DNA from: Patulibacter sp040675535
GTDB taxonomy: Bacteria > Actinomycetota > Thermoleophilia > Solirubrobacterales > Solirubrobacteraceae
Length of the DNA: 64,000 bases
Reading direction: 5' to 3'
NCBI RefSeq assembly: GCF_040675535.1
Contig: NZ_JBFAPC010000001.1
Location: forward strand, 1-64,000
Shown here one piece after another: positions 42,094-50,675 of this stretch. Every line of letters starts with the position of its first letter. The stretch's first letter is position 1. The notes under the pieces are model-generated. The model saw only the letters and a program-made list of their open reading frames with translations, was not told the DNA's origin and searched no databases. Both the position numbers and the translations under genes were made by a program.

Positions 42094-43064
42094 GCGTTCC
42101 GTCGCCTGTGGGGGCACCACGCTCCCGCTGGAGTCGGTTGCGCGGAGAGCTGCGGCTCTGGCGCCCACTGGACCTGGTCGGCGTCGCCTCGGCCTGGCTG
42201 GTCGGTGCGCTGCTCGTGCTGGTCGCGGCATCCCTCCTGATCTACATGGGCTACAAGGGGCTGCAGTACGTCAACCTCGACCTGCTCGTCTCGCGGCCGC
42301 AGCCCGGATCCGACCAGTCGCAGACCGGAGGCATCCTCGACCCCATCATCGGCACGCTGCTGATCATCGTCATCGCGACCGCGATCGCGCTGCCGCTGGC
42401 GGTCGGCGCGGCGCTGTGGATCGTCGAATACGGGCGGCCGCGGTGGCTGGCCCGGGTCGTCGAGTCGGGCATCGAGGTCATCGCCGGCGCGCCGTCGATC
42501 GCGATCGCGATCTTCGGCCTGGCGATCTTCCAGCTGCCGCTGTTCTCCTGGGCGTCCTTCTCGGCGGACGGCGGTGGCGTCTTCGGGCGCAGCTTCATCG
42601 CCGCAGGGGTGGTCATGTCGCTGATCGCGGTGCCGTCGATCTTCGCCACGACGCGCGAGGCGCTGCTCTCGGTGCCCCGCCACGTGCGCGAAGCGAGCTT
42701 CGGCCTGGGCAAGACCCGCTGGGCGACGATCCGACGCGTGCTGCTCCCGACCGTGCGACCGGACATCGCCACCGGTACGGCGTTGGGAATGGGTCGCATC
42801 GCGGGGGATACGGCGATCATCGTCCTGCTGCTCGGCGCGACGCTCCAACTGCAGGCCGGCAGCGACATCCCCGGGATCGGCACCCTCCAGGGCACCGGGT
42901 CGACGCTGACGAGCTACGTCTACAACAACTCCCCGACCGGTGAGGGCAACGCTCCGGAGAAGGCCTACGCCGCGGCGTTCGTCCTCATGCTCCTGATCAT
43001 CGGCCTCAACCTGCTGGTGGCCATCATCGGCCGTCGCCGCGCCGGAAACGACCTCCCGAGATGA
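42090..43064 (+). CDS. pstA: Phosphate ABC transporter permease PstA
   Basis: The 324-residue protein (ATG 42090) has six predicted membrane helices. Diagnostic segments are GGILDPIIGTLLIIVIATAIALPLAVGAALWIVEYG, EVIAGAPSIAIAIFGLAIF and the EAA loop VPRHVREASFGLGKTRWATIRRVLLPTVRPDIATGTALGMGRIAGDTAII. It pairs with PstC to form the phosphate channel and overlaps both neighbours by 4 bases. Confidence 0.95.
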   Translation: MSVPSPVGAPRSRWSRLRGELRLWRPLDLVGVASAWLVGALLVLVAASLLIYMGYKGLQYVNLDLLVSRPQPGSDQSQTGGILDPIIGTLLIIVIATAIALPLAVGAALWIVEYGRPRWLARVVESGIEVIAGAPSIAIAIFGLAIFQLPLFSWASFSADGGGVFGRSFIAAGVVMSLIAVPSIFATTREALLSVPRHVREASFGLGKTRWATIRRVLLPTVRPDIATGTALGMGRIAGDTAIIVLLLGATLQLQAGSDIPGIGTLQGTGSTLTSYVYNNSPTGEGNAPEKAYAAAFVLMLLIIGLNLLVAIIGRRRAGNDLPR

Positions 43065-43948
43065 CCATGGCCGAGTTTCCGCCCCCCGTTCGCCGGATCA
43101 GCTCCGAGCAGACGCCGAACGTCGTCGATCCCACGAACCGGAACGGCATCCCCGAGCCCATCGCACGAGCGATGGCGCCCGCGTACGGACCCGAGCGGCT
43201 ACGGATCGACGATGTGTCGATCCAGTACGCCGGCGCGGCCCGCCCGGCCGTCAACGGCGTCACGCTGCCCGTCCGCCAGGGCGAGGTGCTCGCGCTGATC
43301 GGACCGTCGGGTTGCGGCAAGACGACGCTCCTGCGCTCGCTCAACCGCCTGGTCGAGCTGACGCCGGGCGCGCGTCGCGATGGCCGGATCCTGCTGGACG
43401 GGGACGACGTCGACGCGATCGAGATCACGCGGCTGCGACGTCGGGTCTCGATGATCTTCCAGCAGCCCAACCCCTTTCCCATGTCGATCTTCGACAACGT
43501 GGCCTACGCGATCCGCGAGCAGGCGATGCGACGGCCCGGCAGGTCCGTCCTGATGCCGCGAGTCGAGAAGGCCCTCCGTCGCGCCGGTCTGTGGGACGAG
43601 GTCGCCGACGACCTCGGGCGTCCCGCTTTGCGGCTCTCGGGCGGCCAGCAGCAGCGGCTCTGCATCGCTCGCGCGCTCGCGGTCGAGCCCGACGTGTTGC
43701 TCATGGACGAGCCGTGTTCGGCGCTGGACCCGATCTCCACCGGCGTCGTCGAGGATCTGATCCACGAGCTCCGCGCGAACCTGGCGATCGTCATCGTCAC
43801 GCACAACCTCGCACAGGCGCGGCGGGTCGGCGATCACGTGGCGTTCATGTACCTGGGCGATCTCGTCGAGTACGCGCCGACCGAGGAGCTCTTCACCAAT
43901 CCGCGTGCGGACCGGACGCGCGACTACGTCCAGGGAGCCTTCGGGTGA
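43061..43948 (+). CDS. pstB: Phosphate ABC transporter ATPase PstB
   Basis: The 295-residue protein shows Walker A GPSGCGKTT (81-89), Q-loop IFQQPNPFPMSIFDNVAY, signature LSGGQQQRLCIARAL (about 192), Walker B LLMDEPCSALDP and the switch His in VTHNLAQARR. QQPNPFPMSI is specific to PstB. An extra N-terminal extension of about 45 residues precedes the usual start of the family. It powers phosphate import. Both ends overlap neighbours by 4 bases. No phoU follows; instead the operon continues with unusual genes. Confidence 0.95.
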   Translation: MTMAEFPPPVRRISSEQTPNVVDPTNRNGIPEPIARAMAPAYGPERLRIDDVSIQYAGAARPAVNGVTLPVRQGEVLALIGPSGCGKTTLLRSLNRLVELTPGARRDGRILLDGDDVDAIEITRLRRRVSMIFQQPNPFPMSIFDNVAYAIREQAMRRPGRSVLMPRVEKALRRAGLWDEVADDLGRPALRLSGGQQQRLCIARALAVEPDVLLMDEPCSALDPISTGVVEDLIHELRANLAIVIVTHNLAQARRVGDHVAFMYLGDLVEYAPTEELFTNPRADRTRDYVQGAFG

Positions 43949-44754
43949 GGCGCCCACGCCACGACGCGGAGGTGTGGGAGGGCCTGCCGTGGGGCATCCG
44001 CGGCGCTGCCGCGATGCTCCCCGTGGTCGCGACGGTCGCAGGTGCGTTGGTGCTGGCCGGGTGCTCGACGACGCAGGAGAAGAGCGCGGCGCTCCAGCGC
44101 GTGGCGCTCAAGGCGAACAGGCCCGGTCGCGTCGCGCTGGGTCGCCCCGACGGTGACGTCCGCCTCGTCCGTCGCAGCGAGCTGCGGACGACGAGCGGCA
44201 CCGCGGTCGTCGTCTCGCTCGAGAATCGCGGTCCGCGTGCGCTCGTGCGGGTTCCCGTCGCGCTGCGGCTGGAGTCGGGCGGCAAGGAGACGTACTTCAA
44301 CGATGGCGATGGTGGCGACGAGCTGCTGCTCCGGGTTCCCGTGCTGCCGCCGCGCAGTCGGGTGGACTGGGTCAACTCGAACGTGCCGGCCGCCACGAAG
44401 GGCGCCGCGCTCGAGGTCATCCTCGGCGCGCCGATCCGCCGCTCGCGTCGCCCCGCGAAGGCGCTGCGCATCACCGGCCTGAAGCGCAGCGCGGAAGACT
44501 CTGGAACCGCCGGAACTGCGATCACCGGAGTCGTGCACAACGACGTCCCGCGGACGCAGACCGAAGTGCCCGTCTATGTGACCGTCAAGGACGGTGCCCG
44601 CGTGGTGGCCGCGGGTTCCAGCCGGATCGCCACGATCGCCCCGCGATCGAGCGCCACCTTCGAAGCCGTGATGGTCGGCGACGGGCGACGCGGCCGCCTG
44701 GCCGCGACGGCCCTGCCCACCAAGCTGCAGAAGACCAAGAGGACCTCCCGATGA
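43945..44754 (+). CDS. Lipoprotein of the pst operon, function unknown
   Basis: The 269-residue protein starts at GTG 43945, overlapping the pstB stop (GTGA). After a 23-residue cytoplasmic start comes a lipoprotein signal ending LVLAGCSTTQ with Cys40 as the lipidation site. The mature part is beta-rich with two Ig/FxLYD-like domains (TSGTAVVVSLENRGPRALVRVPVALRLESGG and TAITGVVHNDVPRTQTEVPVYVTVKDG). Being co-translated with pstB and placed where phoU is often found, it may assist PstS or sense transport; this is inference. Confidence 0.8.
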   Translation: MRRPRHDAEVWEGLPWGIRGAAAMLPVVATVAGALVLAGCSTTQEKSAALQRVALKANRPGRVALGRPDGDVRLVRRSELRTTSGTAVVVSLENRGPRALVRVPVALRLESGGKETYFNDGDGGDELLLRVPVLPPRSRVDWVNSNVPAATKGAALEVILGAPIRRSRRPAKALRITGLKRSAEDSGTAGTAITGVVHNDVPRTQTEVPVYVTVKDGARVVAAGSSRIATIAPRSSATFEAVMVGDGRRGRLAATALPTKLQKTKRTSR

Positions 44755-45401
44755 GTACCAGTCCGTATCTGCCCGCTGACGATCCGCGTGCCGCGACCTG
44801 CGCGTCCTGCGGGGCGCCGATGGCGTCCGATCAGCGCTACTGCCTCTCGTGCGGCGCCCGCCGCGAGCACGCGCGGCTCCCGTTTCAGGACGCGATCGTC
44901 CCGGTGTCCCTTCCCGGCGGTCCGCAGGCCGGTGCGTTCCCGCCGGCCCTGTGGTCGGCACCCCAGGGCTCGGGGCCCGCGACGGCCACGCTGCTCGCGG
45001 CGCTGGCCTGCGTGCTGCTCGCGTTCGGGGTCGGCGTCTTGGTCGGCGACAAGGGCGGCGGGGGAGGGGCGCAGCAACCCATCGTGCTCGGCGGTGCGCC
45101 GGCGGCCTCCGCCGCGGCACCGACGCCGACCACCACCGAAACGACGGCCGCGACCGACACGACGACCGACGACGCGTCGGCGTCCGCGGCTGGCAAGTCC
45201 GACGCGGTGACGAAGATCGACAAGAGCAAGCTCGACGCCACGCAGAAGAAGGAGGCGGCGGAGATCGAGAAGACCCCCGCCACCACTCCGAAGGCGGCGG
45301 CGATTCCGGACACGACGGAGAAGAACCTCAACAGCAAGGATCCGGACAAGGCCCGCGAGGCCTCCCAGTCCTTGCCCGACTCCGTCTCCACGGGGCCCTG
45401 A
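44751..45401 (+). CDS. Zinc-ribbon single-pass membrane protein of the pst operon
   Basis: The 216-residue protein (ATG 44751, 4-base overlap) begins with a zinc ribbon, Cys17, Cys20, Cys31, Cys34, with QRYCLSCG as in the phosphoesterase-like protein at 38543. A membrane helix (about 77-99, ATLLAALACVLLAFGVGVLVG) and a Thr/Ala-rich then Lys/Asp-rich outside tail follow. The ribbon would face the cytosol. It has no catalytic domain. The shared head suggests that this and the 38543 protein interact with the same cytosolic partner. Confidence 0.8.
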   Translation: MSTSPYLPADDPRAATCASCGAPMASDQRYCLSCGARREHARLPFQDAIVPVSLPGGPQAGAFPPALWSAPQGSGPATATLLAALACVLLAFGVGVLVGDKGGGGGAQQPIVLGGAPAASAAAPTPTTTETTAATDTTTDDASASAAGKSDAVTKIDKSKLDATQKKEAAEIEKTPATTPKAAAIPDTTEKNLNSKDPDKAREASQSLPDSVSTGP

Positions 45402-45406
45402 GCCCG

Positions 45407-45910
45407 ATGTCGAGTGCTTCTCGAATCCCCTGGCGGCGCAAGTCCGAGCCCCTTCCGGCGCCGGGGATGAGCCCGCAGCGCGCGGCGCTCGAGGACGAAC
45501 GTCGCCGCCTCGCCGACCAGGTGGCCGAGAGCACCTGGGACCTCGGCGGTCTCGTCTACGAGATGGCGGTCCGCGACCACTTCCGCGTCGACGTCCTCGT
45601 GGAGCGTGCCGCCGCGCTGCAGCGGCTCGACGCCCGACTGAGCGAGGTCGAGCGCCTGGCCGCCGACCACGCCGGCATCGCCGGCAGCTGCCGCTTCTGC
45701 GGCGCACCCCACGGCCGCTCGGCCGAGTTCTGCTGGAGCTGCGGCGAGCGGATCATCGTCCGCCAGGTGCACGCCACGATCGAGGCGGTGCCGCACGAGC
45801 GGCCGGCGGACGCCCAGGAGACCCGCGAGTACGACGTCCAGGACGACCGCGAGTACGAGGACCCCGAGGACCCCGAGGACGACGCTCAGGCGGAGCGCCG
45901 CAGCAGGTAG
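45407..45910 (+). CDS. Coiled-coil and zinc-ribbon cytosolic protein
   Basis: The 167-residue protein starts at ATG 45407, five bases after the previous stop. An N-terminal basic stretch is followed by two helices (ALEDERRRLADQVAESTWDLGGLVYEMAVRD and VERAAALQRLDARLSEVERLAADH), a zinc ribbon (CRFCGAPHGRSAEFCWSCG, about residues 97-115) and a very acidic tail of Glu/Asp repeats. No signal or membrane segment. It ends the pst operon and may be the soluble partner of the two membrane zinc-ribbon proteins. Its last 25 bases overlap the convergent CobF-like gene. Confidence 0.75.
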   Translation: MSSASRIPWRRKSEPLPAPGMSPQRAALEDERRRLADQVAESTWDLGGLVYEMAVRDHFRVDVLVERAAALQRLDARLSEVERLAADHAGIAGSCRFCGAPHGRSAEFCWSCGERIIVRQVHATIEAVPHERPADAQETREYDVQDDREYEDPEDPEDDAQAERRSR

Positions 45911-46644
45911 GTGTCGAACATCCAGCCCTTGCGCGCCTTCGCGTCGGCGCGCAGGGCGGCGATCTCCCCCGCCACGTCGGCGAGCGGCCCGCTGCGCAGG
46001 AGCTCGTCCTCGGTGCCGAGGTACGCGCCCCAGTAGATGTCGATCCCGGCGGGGTCGATCGACGCGAACGTCGCGTGGGCGTCGAGCATCACCACGACGT
46101 CGTCGACGTCCGCCGGCATGCCGTCGGCGAGCAGGCGCGCGGGGGTGATCTGCACGGCGCGGCCGACGCGGTTGAGGGGGATCCGGTGCCGCGCGGTCAG
46201 GACGGCGACGGCGCTGACGCCCGGGACCACGTCCACCGCGAGCTCGCGCGCGGACGCCGCCGCGACGTCCTGGACGATCGCCAGCGTCGACTCGTAGAGC
46301 GACGGGTCGCCCCAGACGAGGAACGCGCCGGTCTCGTCGTCGCCCAGCGCGTCGTCGATCGCCGCCGACCACGTCGCGGTGCGCGCCGCCCGCCACTGCG
46401 CGACGGCCTTGCGGTGGTCCCCGTCGACCTCGCGCTCCCGCGGCGGATCGGGCAGCTCGACCGTGCGGTACGGGCCGGCGGTGCGGTGGCGCTCGACGAC
46501 GGTGCGGCGCAGGGCGAGCGGCTCGTCGACACCGGGCTTGACGACCGCGAACAGCACGTCGAAGGCGTCCAGCGCGCGCACCGCCTGGACGGTGACGTGG
46601 TCGGGGTCGCCGACGCCGATGCCGATGATGAGGAGCTGGGGCAC
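45886..46644 (-). CDS. cobF: Precorrin-6A synthase (deacetylating)-like methyltransferase
   Basis: The 252-residue protein matches the CobF branch of tetrapyrrole methylases: LLIIGIGVGDPDHVTVQAVRALDAFDVLFAV at the start, AFLVWGDPSLYESTLAIV near 110, VDVVPGVSAVAVLTAR near 140 and a C-terminal KGWMFDTYLLRR. It would transfer a methyl group from SAM to C-1 of the corrin ring with loss of acetate in aerobic B12 synthesis. No other cobalamin gene is in the window, so it stands alone here. It ends convergently inside the previous gene. Confidence 0.88.
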   Translation of the reverse strand: MPQLLIIGIGVGDPDHVTVQAVRALDAFDVLFAVVKPGVDEPLALRRTVVERHRTAGPYRTVELPDPPREREVDGDHRKAVAQWRAARTATWSAAIDDALGDDETGAFLVWGDPSLYESTLAIVQDVAAASARELAVDVVPGVSAVAVLTARHRIPLNRVGRAVQITPARLLADGMPADVDDVVVMLDAHATFASIDPAGIDIYWGAYLGTEDELLRSGPLADVAGEIAALRADAKARKGWMFDTYLLRRSA

Positions 46645-46704
46645 GGGGCGGGATCGTAGCCCCGGCGGGCCACGGACCCCGGGCCGCCGTGGCCGGGTCG
46701 CCCC

Positions 46705-47820
46705 TCAGCCCTCCCGGGCCCCGCGACCCAGGACGAGACCCACCGCGGCCGCGCGGTTCGGTGCGCCGAGCTTCCGGAGGATCCGGCTGACGTGCGTCTT
46801 CGCGGTGGCGCGCGTGATGTAGAGGTCGTGGCTGATCTCCCGGTTGCCCAGTCCGCGAACGACGCAGTCGAGGACCTCGAGCTCGCGGGGGGTGAGGATG
46901 TCGGCCAGCGCGGTCTCGTCGCGGAGGGTGGTCGCGGGCAGCCCGGTGCCGGCGCGCGAGTCCGACGCGCGGGAGAGCTCGACGGCCTCGTCGTCGCCCG
47001 GCATCGCGTCGACCGTGGCCTGGAGCGCCGATCCGCGCGCTCGCTGGGCCCGCAACCGCTCCGAGACCTCGCGGCGCTCGAGGATCCAGCCGACCGTCTC
47101 GGCGAAGACCACCAGGACGTCCTGGTCGACGGCGTCGACGGGCCGCCGGTCGGCGTGGTCGGCATGGAGCAGTCCGAGGGCCCGGCCCGCGGGCGCGATC
47201 GGCACGACGACCAGCGAGGACGAGCCGGGGAGGACGCCCCGGGCGGGCTCGGTGCCGGGAACGGCCTGGACGATCTCGGGCCGGCCGGAGCGCACGACCC
47301 GGGCCTCGACCGGCGACCCCGCGAAGGGGAGCGCCCTGCCGCCGTCGGCCCCGCGGTGCACGGGGTCGGAGGCGGGGTCCAGGCCCCCGGTCGTGCACAG
47401 GCGCCACGGCCACCAGTGGTCCGCGTCGAGGCGGCTGAGGAGGACGCGCTCGAATCCGCACGCGCGCGACGCCTCGCGGCAGATCGCGTCCTCGAGCTCC
47501 GCGGACCCGCCGAGTCGCAGGAGGCGGCGCAGGCCTTCGTCGACCTGCCGACGGAGGTCGACGTGCGCGCCGGCCGACGCCTCGTGGTCCGCGGCCGCGA
47601 GGTCCGCCGCGCGCACGGCGATCCCGACGAGCGCGCGGCGCTCCTGCTCGTCGACGACGCCGGCCAGTCCGTCGGCCACCCGGCGGGTGAGGGCGGCCAG
47701 GGCGTCGGACCGGTGCGGCGGCACGCGGGGGTGCGCGGCGTCGCCGGGTCCGAGGATCCGGTCCACCGCGGCGTGCATGGCGCCGGCCGACGTCGCGGCC
47801 GCGGGCCGCGATGCACTCAT
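46705..47820 (-). CDS. GAF-type LuxR-family transcriptional regulator
   Basis: The 371-residue protein (ATG 47820) has a helical N-terminus, a GAF-like sensor domain (about 110-255, ELEDAICREASRACGFERVLLSRLD, SSLVVVPIAPAGRALGLLHADH) and a C-terminal LuxR HTH (about 300-360, LTPRELEVLDCVVRGLGNREISHDLYITRATAKTHVSRILRKLGAPNRAAAV). The ligand is unknown. Its start overlaps the stop of the upstream LuxR gene by 4 bases, so the two are co-translated. Confidence 0.9.
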   Translation of the reverse strand: MSASRPAAATSAGAMHAAVDRILGPGDAAHPRVPPHRSDALAALTRRVADGLAGVVDEQERRALVGIAVRAADLAAADHEASAGAHVDLRRQVDEGLRRLLRLGGSAELEDAICREASRACGFERVLLSRLDADHWWPWRLCTTGGLDPASDPVHRGADGGRALPFAGSPVEARVVRSGRPEIVQAVPGTEPARGVLPGSSSLVVVPIAPAGRALGLLHADHADRRPVDAVDQDVLVVFAETVGWILERREVSERLRAQRARGSALQATVDAMPGDDEAVELSRASDSRAGTGLPATTLRDETALADILTPRELEVLDCVVRGLGNREISHDLYITRATAKTHVSRILRKLGAPNRAAAVGLVLGRGAREG

Positions 47821-48896
47821 CGGTCTCGGGCGACCGGCCCGCGCGGGCCCGCCGGTCGGCGCAGGTACTCCGCGACGGCGCCGGACCTCGACGACGTCCC
47901 GAGCTTGCGGTTGATGCGCTTGAGGTGCGAGCGGACGGTCTCCTCCGCGACGACGAGCCGCGCGGCGATCTGGGCGTTGCCGAGTCCCTGCGCGAGCCCG
48001 TCGAGGATCTCCCGCTCACGGCCCGTCAGGGGCACGGCTCCCGCCGCGGCGCCCTCGACCGCGACGGGGTGCGGGACGACGCCGGGGCGGGCCCGGGCCA
48101 TCGGGACGTCGGCCGCGGCGAGCTCGTCGATCGCGGTGATGGCGTCCTGGAACGCCCGTCGCAGGCGGCCGTGCTGCTCGCGGAGCCGCTCCGCCAGGAC
48201 CGCGCGTTCGAAGAGCACGGAGAACCGGTCGGCGAAGTCGCGGAGCAGATCGCGGTCCGTCGCGTCGCACGGCGCCGTCGTCCCGTAGCGGTCGGCGTGG
48301 AAGAAGCCGATGACCCGCTGCGACGCGACGACGGGAGCGGCCACGTACGACGTCGTCCGCGACATCGCGACGATGTCGGCGAAGACCCGGTCGTCGTGGG
48401 CCGGGTCGTCGACGAGGGCCGGCATCCGCCGCCGGGCCATCTCGGTCTCCAGGCGGAGCCGCTCCAGTGGCAGGCGGACCTCCTGGATGAAGTCCCGGAA
48501 GCCGGTCTCCTCGGGGTCGGCGCCGTCGCGGGCGGCCATGACCTTCGGGTCCCACACGCCGTCGTGGACCTGCGAGAGCATCGCGCGGCTGAACCGCCCG
48601 GTGGCGACCAGGGCCCGGGGTGACGCCTCCACGAGCTGCGCCGGCGTCTCGAGGCGGCGGAGACCCGCCAGCTCCCGGTGGACCCGCAGGAGCGCATCGG
48701 CGCCGTCGGAGCGCCGCTGCCCGTCGTGGGTGCAGATGGCCCGGTCGAGGCCGACGAGCCGCGCGAGGTCCTCGGCCGCGCCCGCCGACGGTCGCTCCAG
48801 GCGGCGGCGCACGGCGTCGCGTTGCCGCACGAGCTCCGACCGGGACGGGACGAGCGGGGGCGGCGGGGCGGGGGAGGGGGCTCCGGGGACGCTCAC
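47817..48896 (-). CDS. GAF-type LuxR-family transcriptional regulator
   Basis: The 359-residue protein from GTG 48896 has an N-terminal helical region, a GAF-like core (LRRLETPAQLVEASPRALVATGRFSRAMLS, TSYVAAPVVASQRVIGFFHADRYG) and a LuxR HTH (LTGREREILDGLAQGLGNAQIAARLVVAEETVRSHLKRINRKLG). It is divergent from the GMC oxidoreductase across 107 bases containing the CCCGATGGGG-type motif, so it probably controls that gene and itself. Confidence 0.9.
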   Translation of the reverse strand: MSVPGAPSPAPPPPLVPSRSELVRQRDAVRRRLERPSAGAAEDLARLVGLDRAICTHDGQRRSDGADALLRVHRELAGLRRLETPAQLVEASPRALVATGRFSRAMLSQVHDGVWDPKVMAARDGADPEETGFRDFIQEVRLPLERLRLETEMARRRMPALVDDPAHDDRVFADIVAMSRTTSYVAAPVVASQRVIGFFHADRYGTTAPCDATDRDLLRDFADRFSVLFERAVLAERLREQHGRLRRAFQDAITAIDELAAADVPMARARPGVVPHPVAVEGAAAGAVPLTGREREILDGLAQGLGNAQIAARLVVAEETVRSHLKRINRKLGTSSRSGAVAEYLRRPAGPRGPVARDR

Positions 48897-48933
48897 GTCC
48901 CGACGCTAGTCCCCCGTCGCCCCCGGGGCGTCG

Positions 48934-48950
48934 TCCCGATGGGGTATCGG
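48934..48950. promoter_or_regulatory. CCCGATGGGG-type motif between regulator and GMC gene
   Basis: TCCCGATGGGGTATCGG, partly palindromic, resembles TCCCGACGGGGGTACG at 55914-55929 and the core CCCCCATCGGGGG at 58331-58343. All lie next to GAF-LuxR genes or their probable targets. Confidence 0.4.
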
Positions 48951-49003
48951 GTTCCCCCACGCGGCCGACGTCGGCACCCGACATCGCCTGGGAGGTTCGT
49001 CGC

Positions 49004-50605
49004 ATGAGCTCCGATCCGAACGCCCCGGTCCCCTACGACTACGTCGTCGTCGGTGCAGGATCGGCGGGCTGCGTCCTCGCGGCCCGCCTGAGCGAGGATC
49101 CCGGTGTCCGGGTCGCGCTCGTCGAGGCCGGCGGACCCGACGACGCGCAGGAGCTGCACGTCCCCGTGGCGTTCGGGTCGCTGTTCAAGTCCGGCTACGA
49201 CTGGGACTTCAGCTCCGAGGCCGAGCCGGGACTCGACGGGCGCCACGTCTACCTGCCCCGGGGCCTGGTCGTCGGGGGTTCGAGCAGCACGAACGCCATG
49301 ATCTACATCCGCGGCAACGCGGCGGACTACGACGGCTGGGCGGCCGACGGGGCCGACGGCTGGTCCGCCGACGACGTCCTCCCGTACTTCCGCCGCTCCG
49401 AGGCCAACGAGCGCGGCGCCGACGACCACCACGGGGCCGACGGTCCGCTCGCGGTGTCCGACAGCCGCTCGAACCACCCGGTGACGGAGGCGTTCGTGCG
49501 GGCGGCGGAGGCGGCCGGCCATCCGCGCAACCCCGACTTCAACGGTCCGCGACAGGACGGCTTCGGCGCGCTCCAGGTGACGCAGCGGGCCGGTCTGCGC
49601 TGCAGCGCGGCCGCGGCGTTCCTGCACCCGGTGCTCCACCGGGAGAACCTCGAGCTGATCAGCCGGACGCGCGTCCTGCGGATCCTGCTCGAGGGCGACC
49701 GCGCGGTCGGCGTCGCCGTCGAGCGCCACGGCGAGCGGCTCGAGCTGCGGGCCGAGCGCGAGGTCGTGCTCTCGGCGGGGGCCTACGGCTCGCCGACCCT
49801 GCTGATGCAGTCGGGCATCGGGCCGGCCGAGCACCTCACCGGCCTCGGGATTCCCGTGCGGGCCGACCTGCCCGTCGGCGACGAGCTCCAGGATCACGTC
49901 TGCGCGCTCCTGAACTTCGGCTCCCGGATCCCGACGCTGGAGACGGCGTTCAGCCCCGAGGCCCTGTCGCAGCTGGAGCGCGAGGGACGCGGCCCCCTGA
50001 CGTCGAACGTCGCGGAGGGCGCGGGCTTCGTGCGCTCGCGTCCGGGACTCCCGGCGCCCGACCTCCAGTTCCACGTCGCGGCCGTCGGCTTCTCCGACGA
50101 GGGCCTCACGCCACCGACGGGGCCGGCCTTCGCGTTCGGACCGTGCGTCGTGAAGCCGACGAGCCGCGGGAGCGTCCGGCTGCGCAGCGCCGACCCGTAC
50201 GCGAAGCCGCGGATCGTCAACAACCACCTGACGACGGACGAGGACCGCGCCGCGATGGTGGCCGGCCTGCGCATCGCGCTCGAGATCGCGCGCCAGGAGC
50301 CGCTCGCCGAGATCTCGACCGGCTGCATCGTCGGCCCCGACCGGGACGACGACGAGGGCCTCATCGCCTTCGCCCGGCGCACCGGCTGGGGCCTCTACCA
50401 CCCGACGTCGACCTGCGGGATCGGCCGGGTCGTCGACCCGCGGCTGCGCGTCCGGGGCATCGACGGGCTCCGCGTCGTCGACGCGTCGGTGATGCCGACC
50501 GTGACGCGCGGCAACACGAACGCCCCGACGCTGATGATCGCCGAGCGCGCCGCGGACCTGATCCGCGAGGACGCGTTGTCGATCAGCGGCGTCGCCACCG
50601 CCTGA
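49004..50605 (+). CDS. GMC-family FAD-dependent oxidoreductase (alcohol/choline dehydrogenase type)
   Basis: The 533-residue protein (ATG 49004, GGAGG 8 bases upstream) has the FAD fingerprint VVVGAGSAGCVLAARLSED (about 14-32), GMC signature 1 (YLPRGLVVGGSSSTNAMIYIRGN), signature 2 (SAGAYGSPTLLMQSGIGP) and the C-terminal active-site region GLYHPTSTCGIGR with His and, later, TRGNTNAPTLMIAERAADLI. It oxidises an alcohol to an aldehyde. With the adjacent P450 this suggests stepwise oxidation of an aliphatic or terpenoid substrate. Confidence 0.93.
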   Translation: MSSDPNAPVPYDYVVVGAGSAGCVLAARLSEDPGVRVALVEAGGPDDAQELHVPVAFGSLFKSGYDWDFSSEAEPGLDGRHVYLPRGLVVGGSSSTNAMIYIRGNAADYDGWAADGADGWSADDVLPYFRRSEANERGADDHHGADGPLAVSDSRSNHPVTEAFVRAAEAAGHPRNPDFNGPRQDGFGALQVTQRAGLRCSAAAAFLHPVLHRENLELISRTRVLRILLEGDRAVGVAVERHGERLELRAEREVVLSAGAYGSPTLLMQSGIGPAEHLTGLGIPVRADLPVGDELQDHVCALLNFGSRIPTLETAFSPEALSQLEREGRGPLTSNVAEGAGFVRSRPGLPAPDLQFHVAAVGFSDEGLTPPTGPAFAFGPCVVKPTSRGSVRLRSADPYAKPRIVNNHLTTDEDRAAMVAGLRIALEIARQEPLAEISTGCIVGPDRDDDEGLIAFARRTGWGLYHPTSTCGIGRVVDPRLRVRGIDGLRVVDASVMPTVTRGNTNAPTLMIAERAADLIREDALSISGVATA

Positions 50606-50675
50606 GTCCGCCGGCCACGCAGCGCGGACCGCGCCCCCCCACCCCTCCGAGCCCCACAACCCGAGGACCACCACC

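Noticed and set aside
45886..46644. A cobalamin riboswitch or B12 cluster around the CobF-like gene
   Set aside because: No other cob gene and no B12-box-like sequence was seen nearby.
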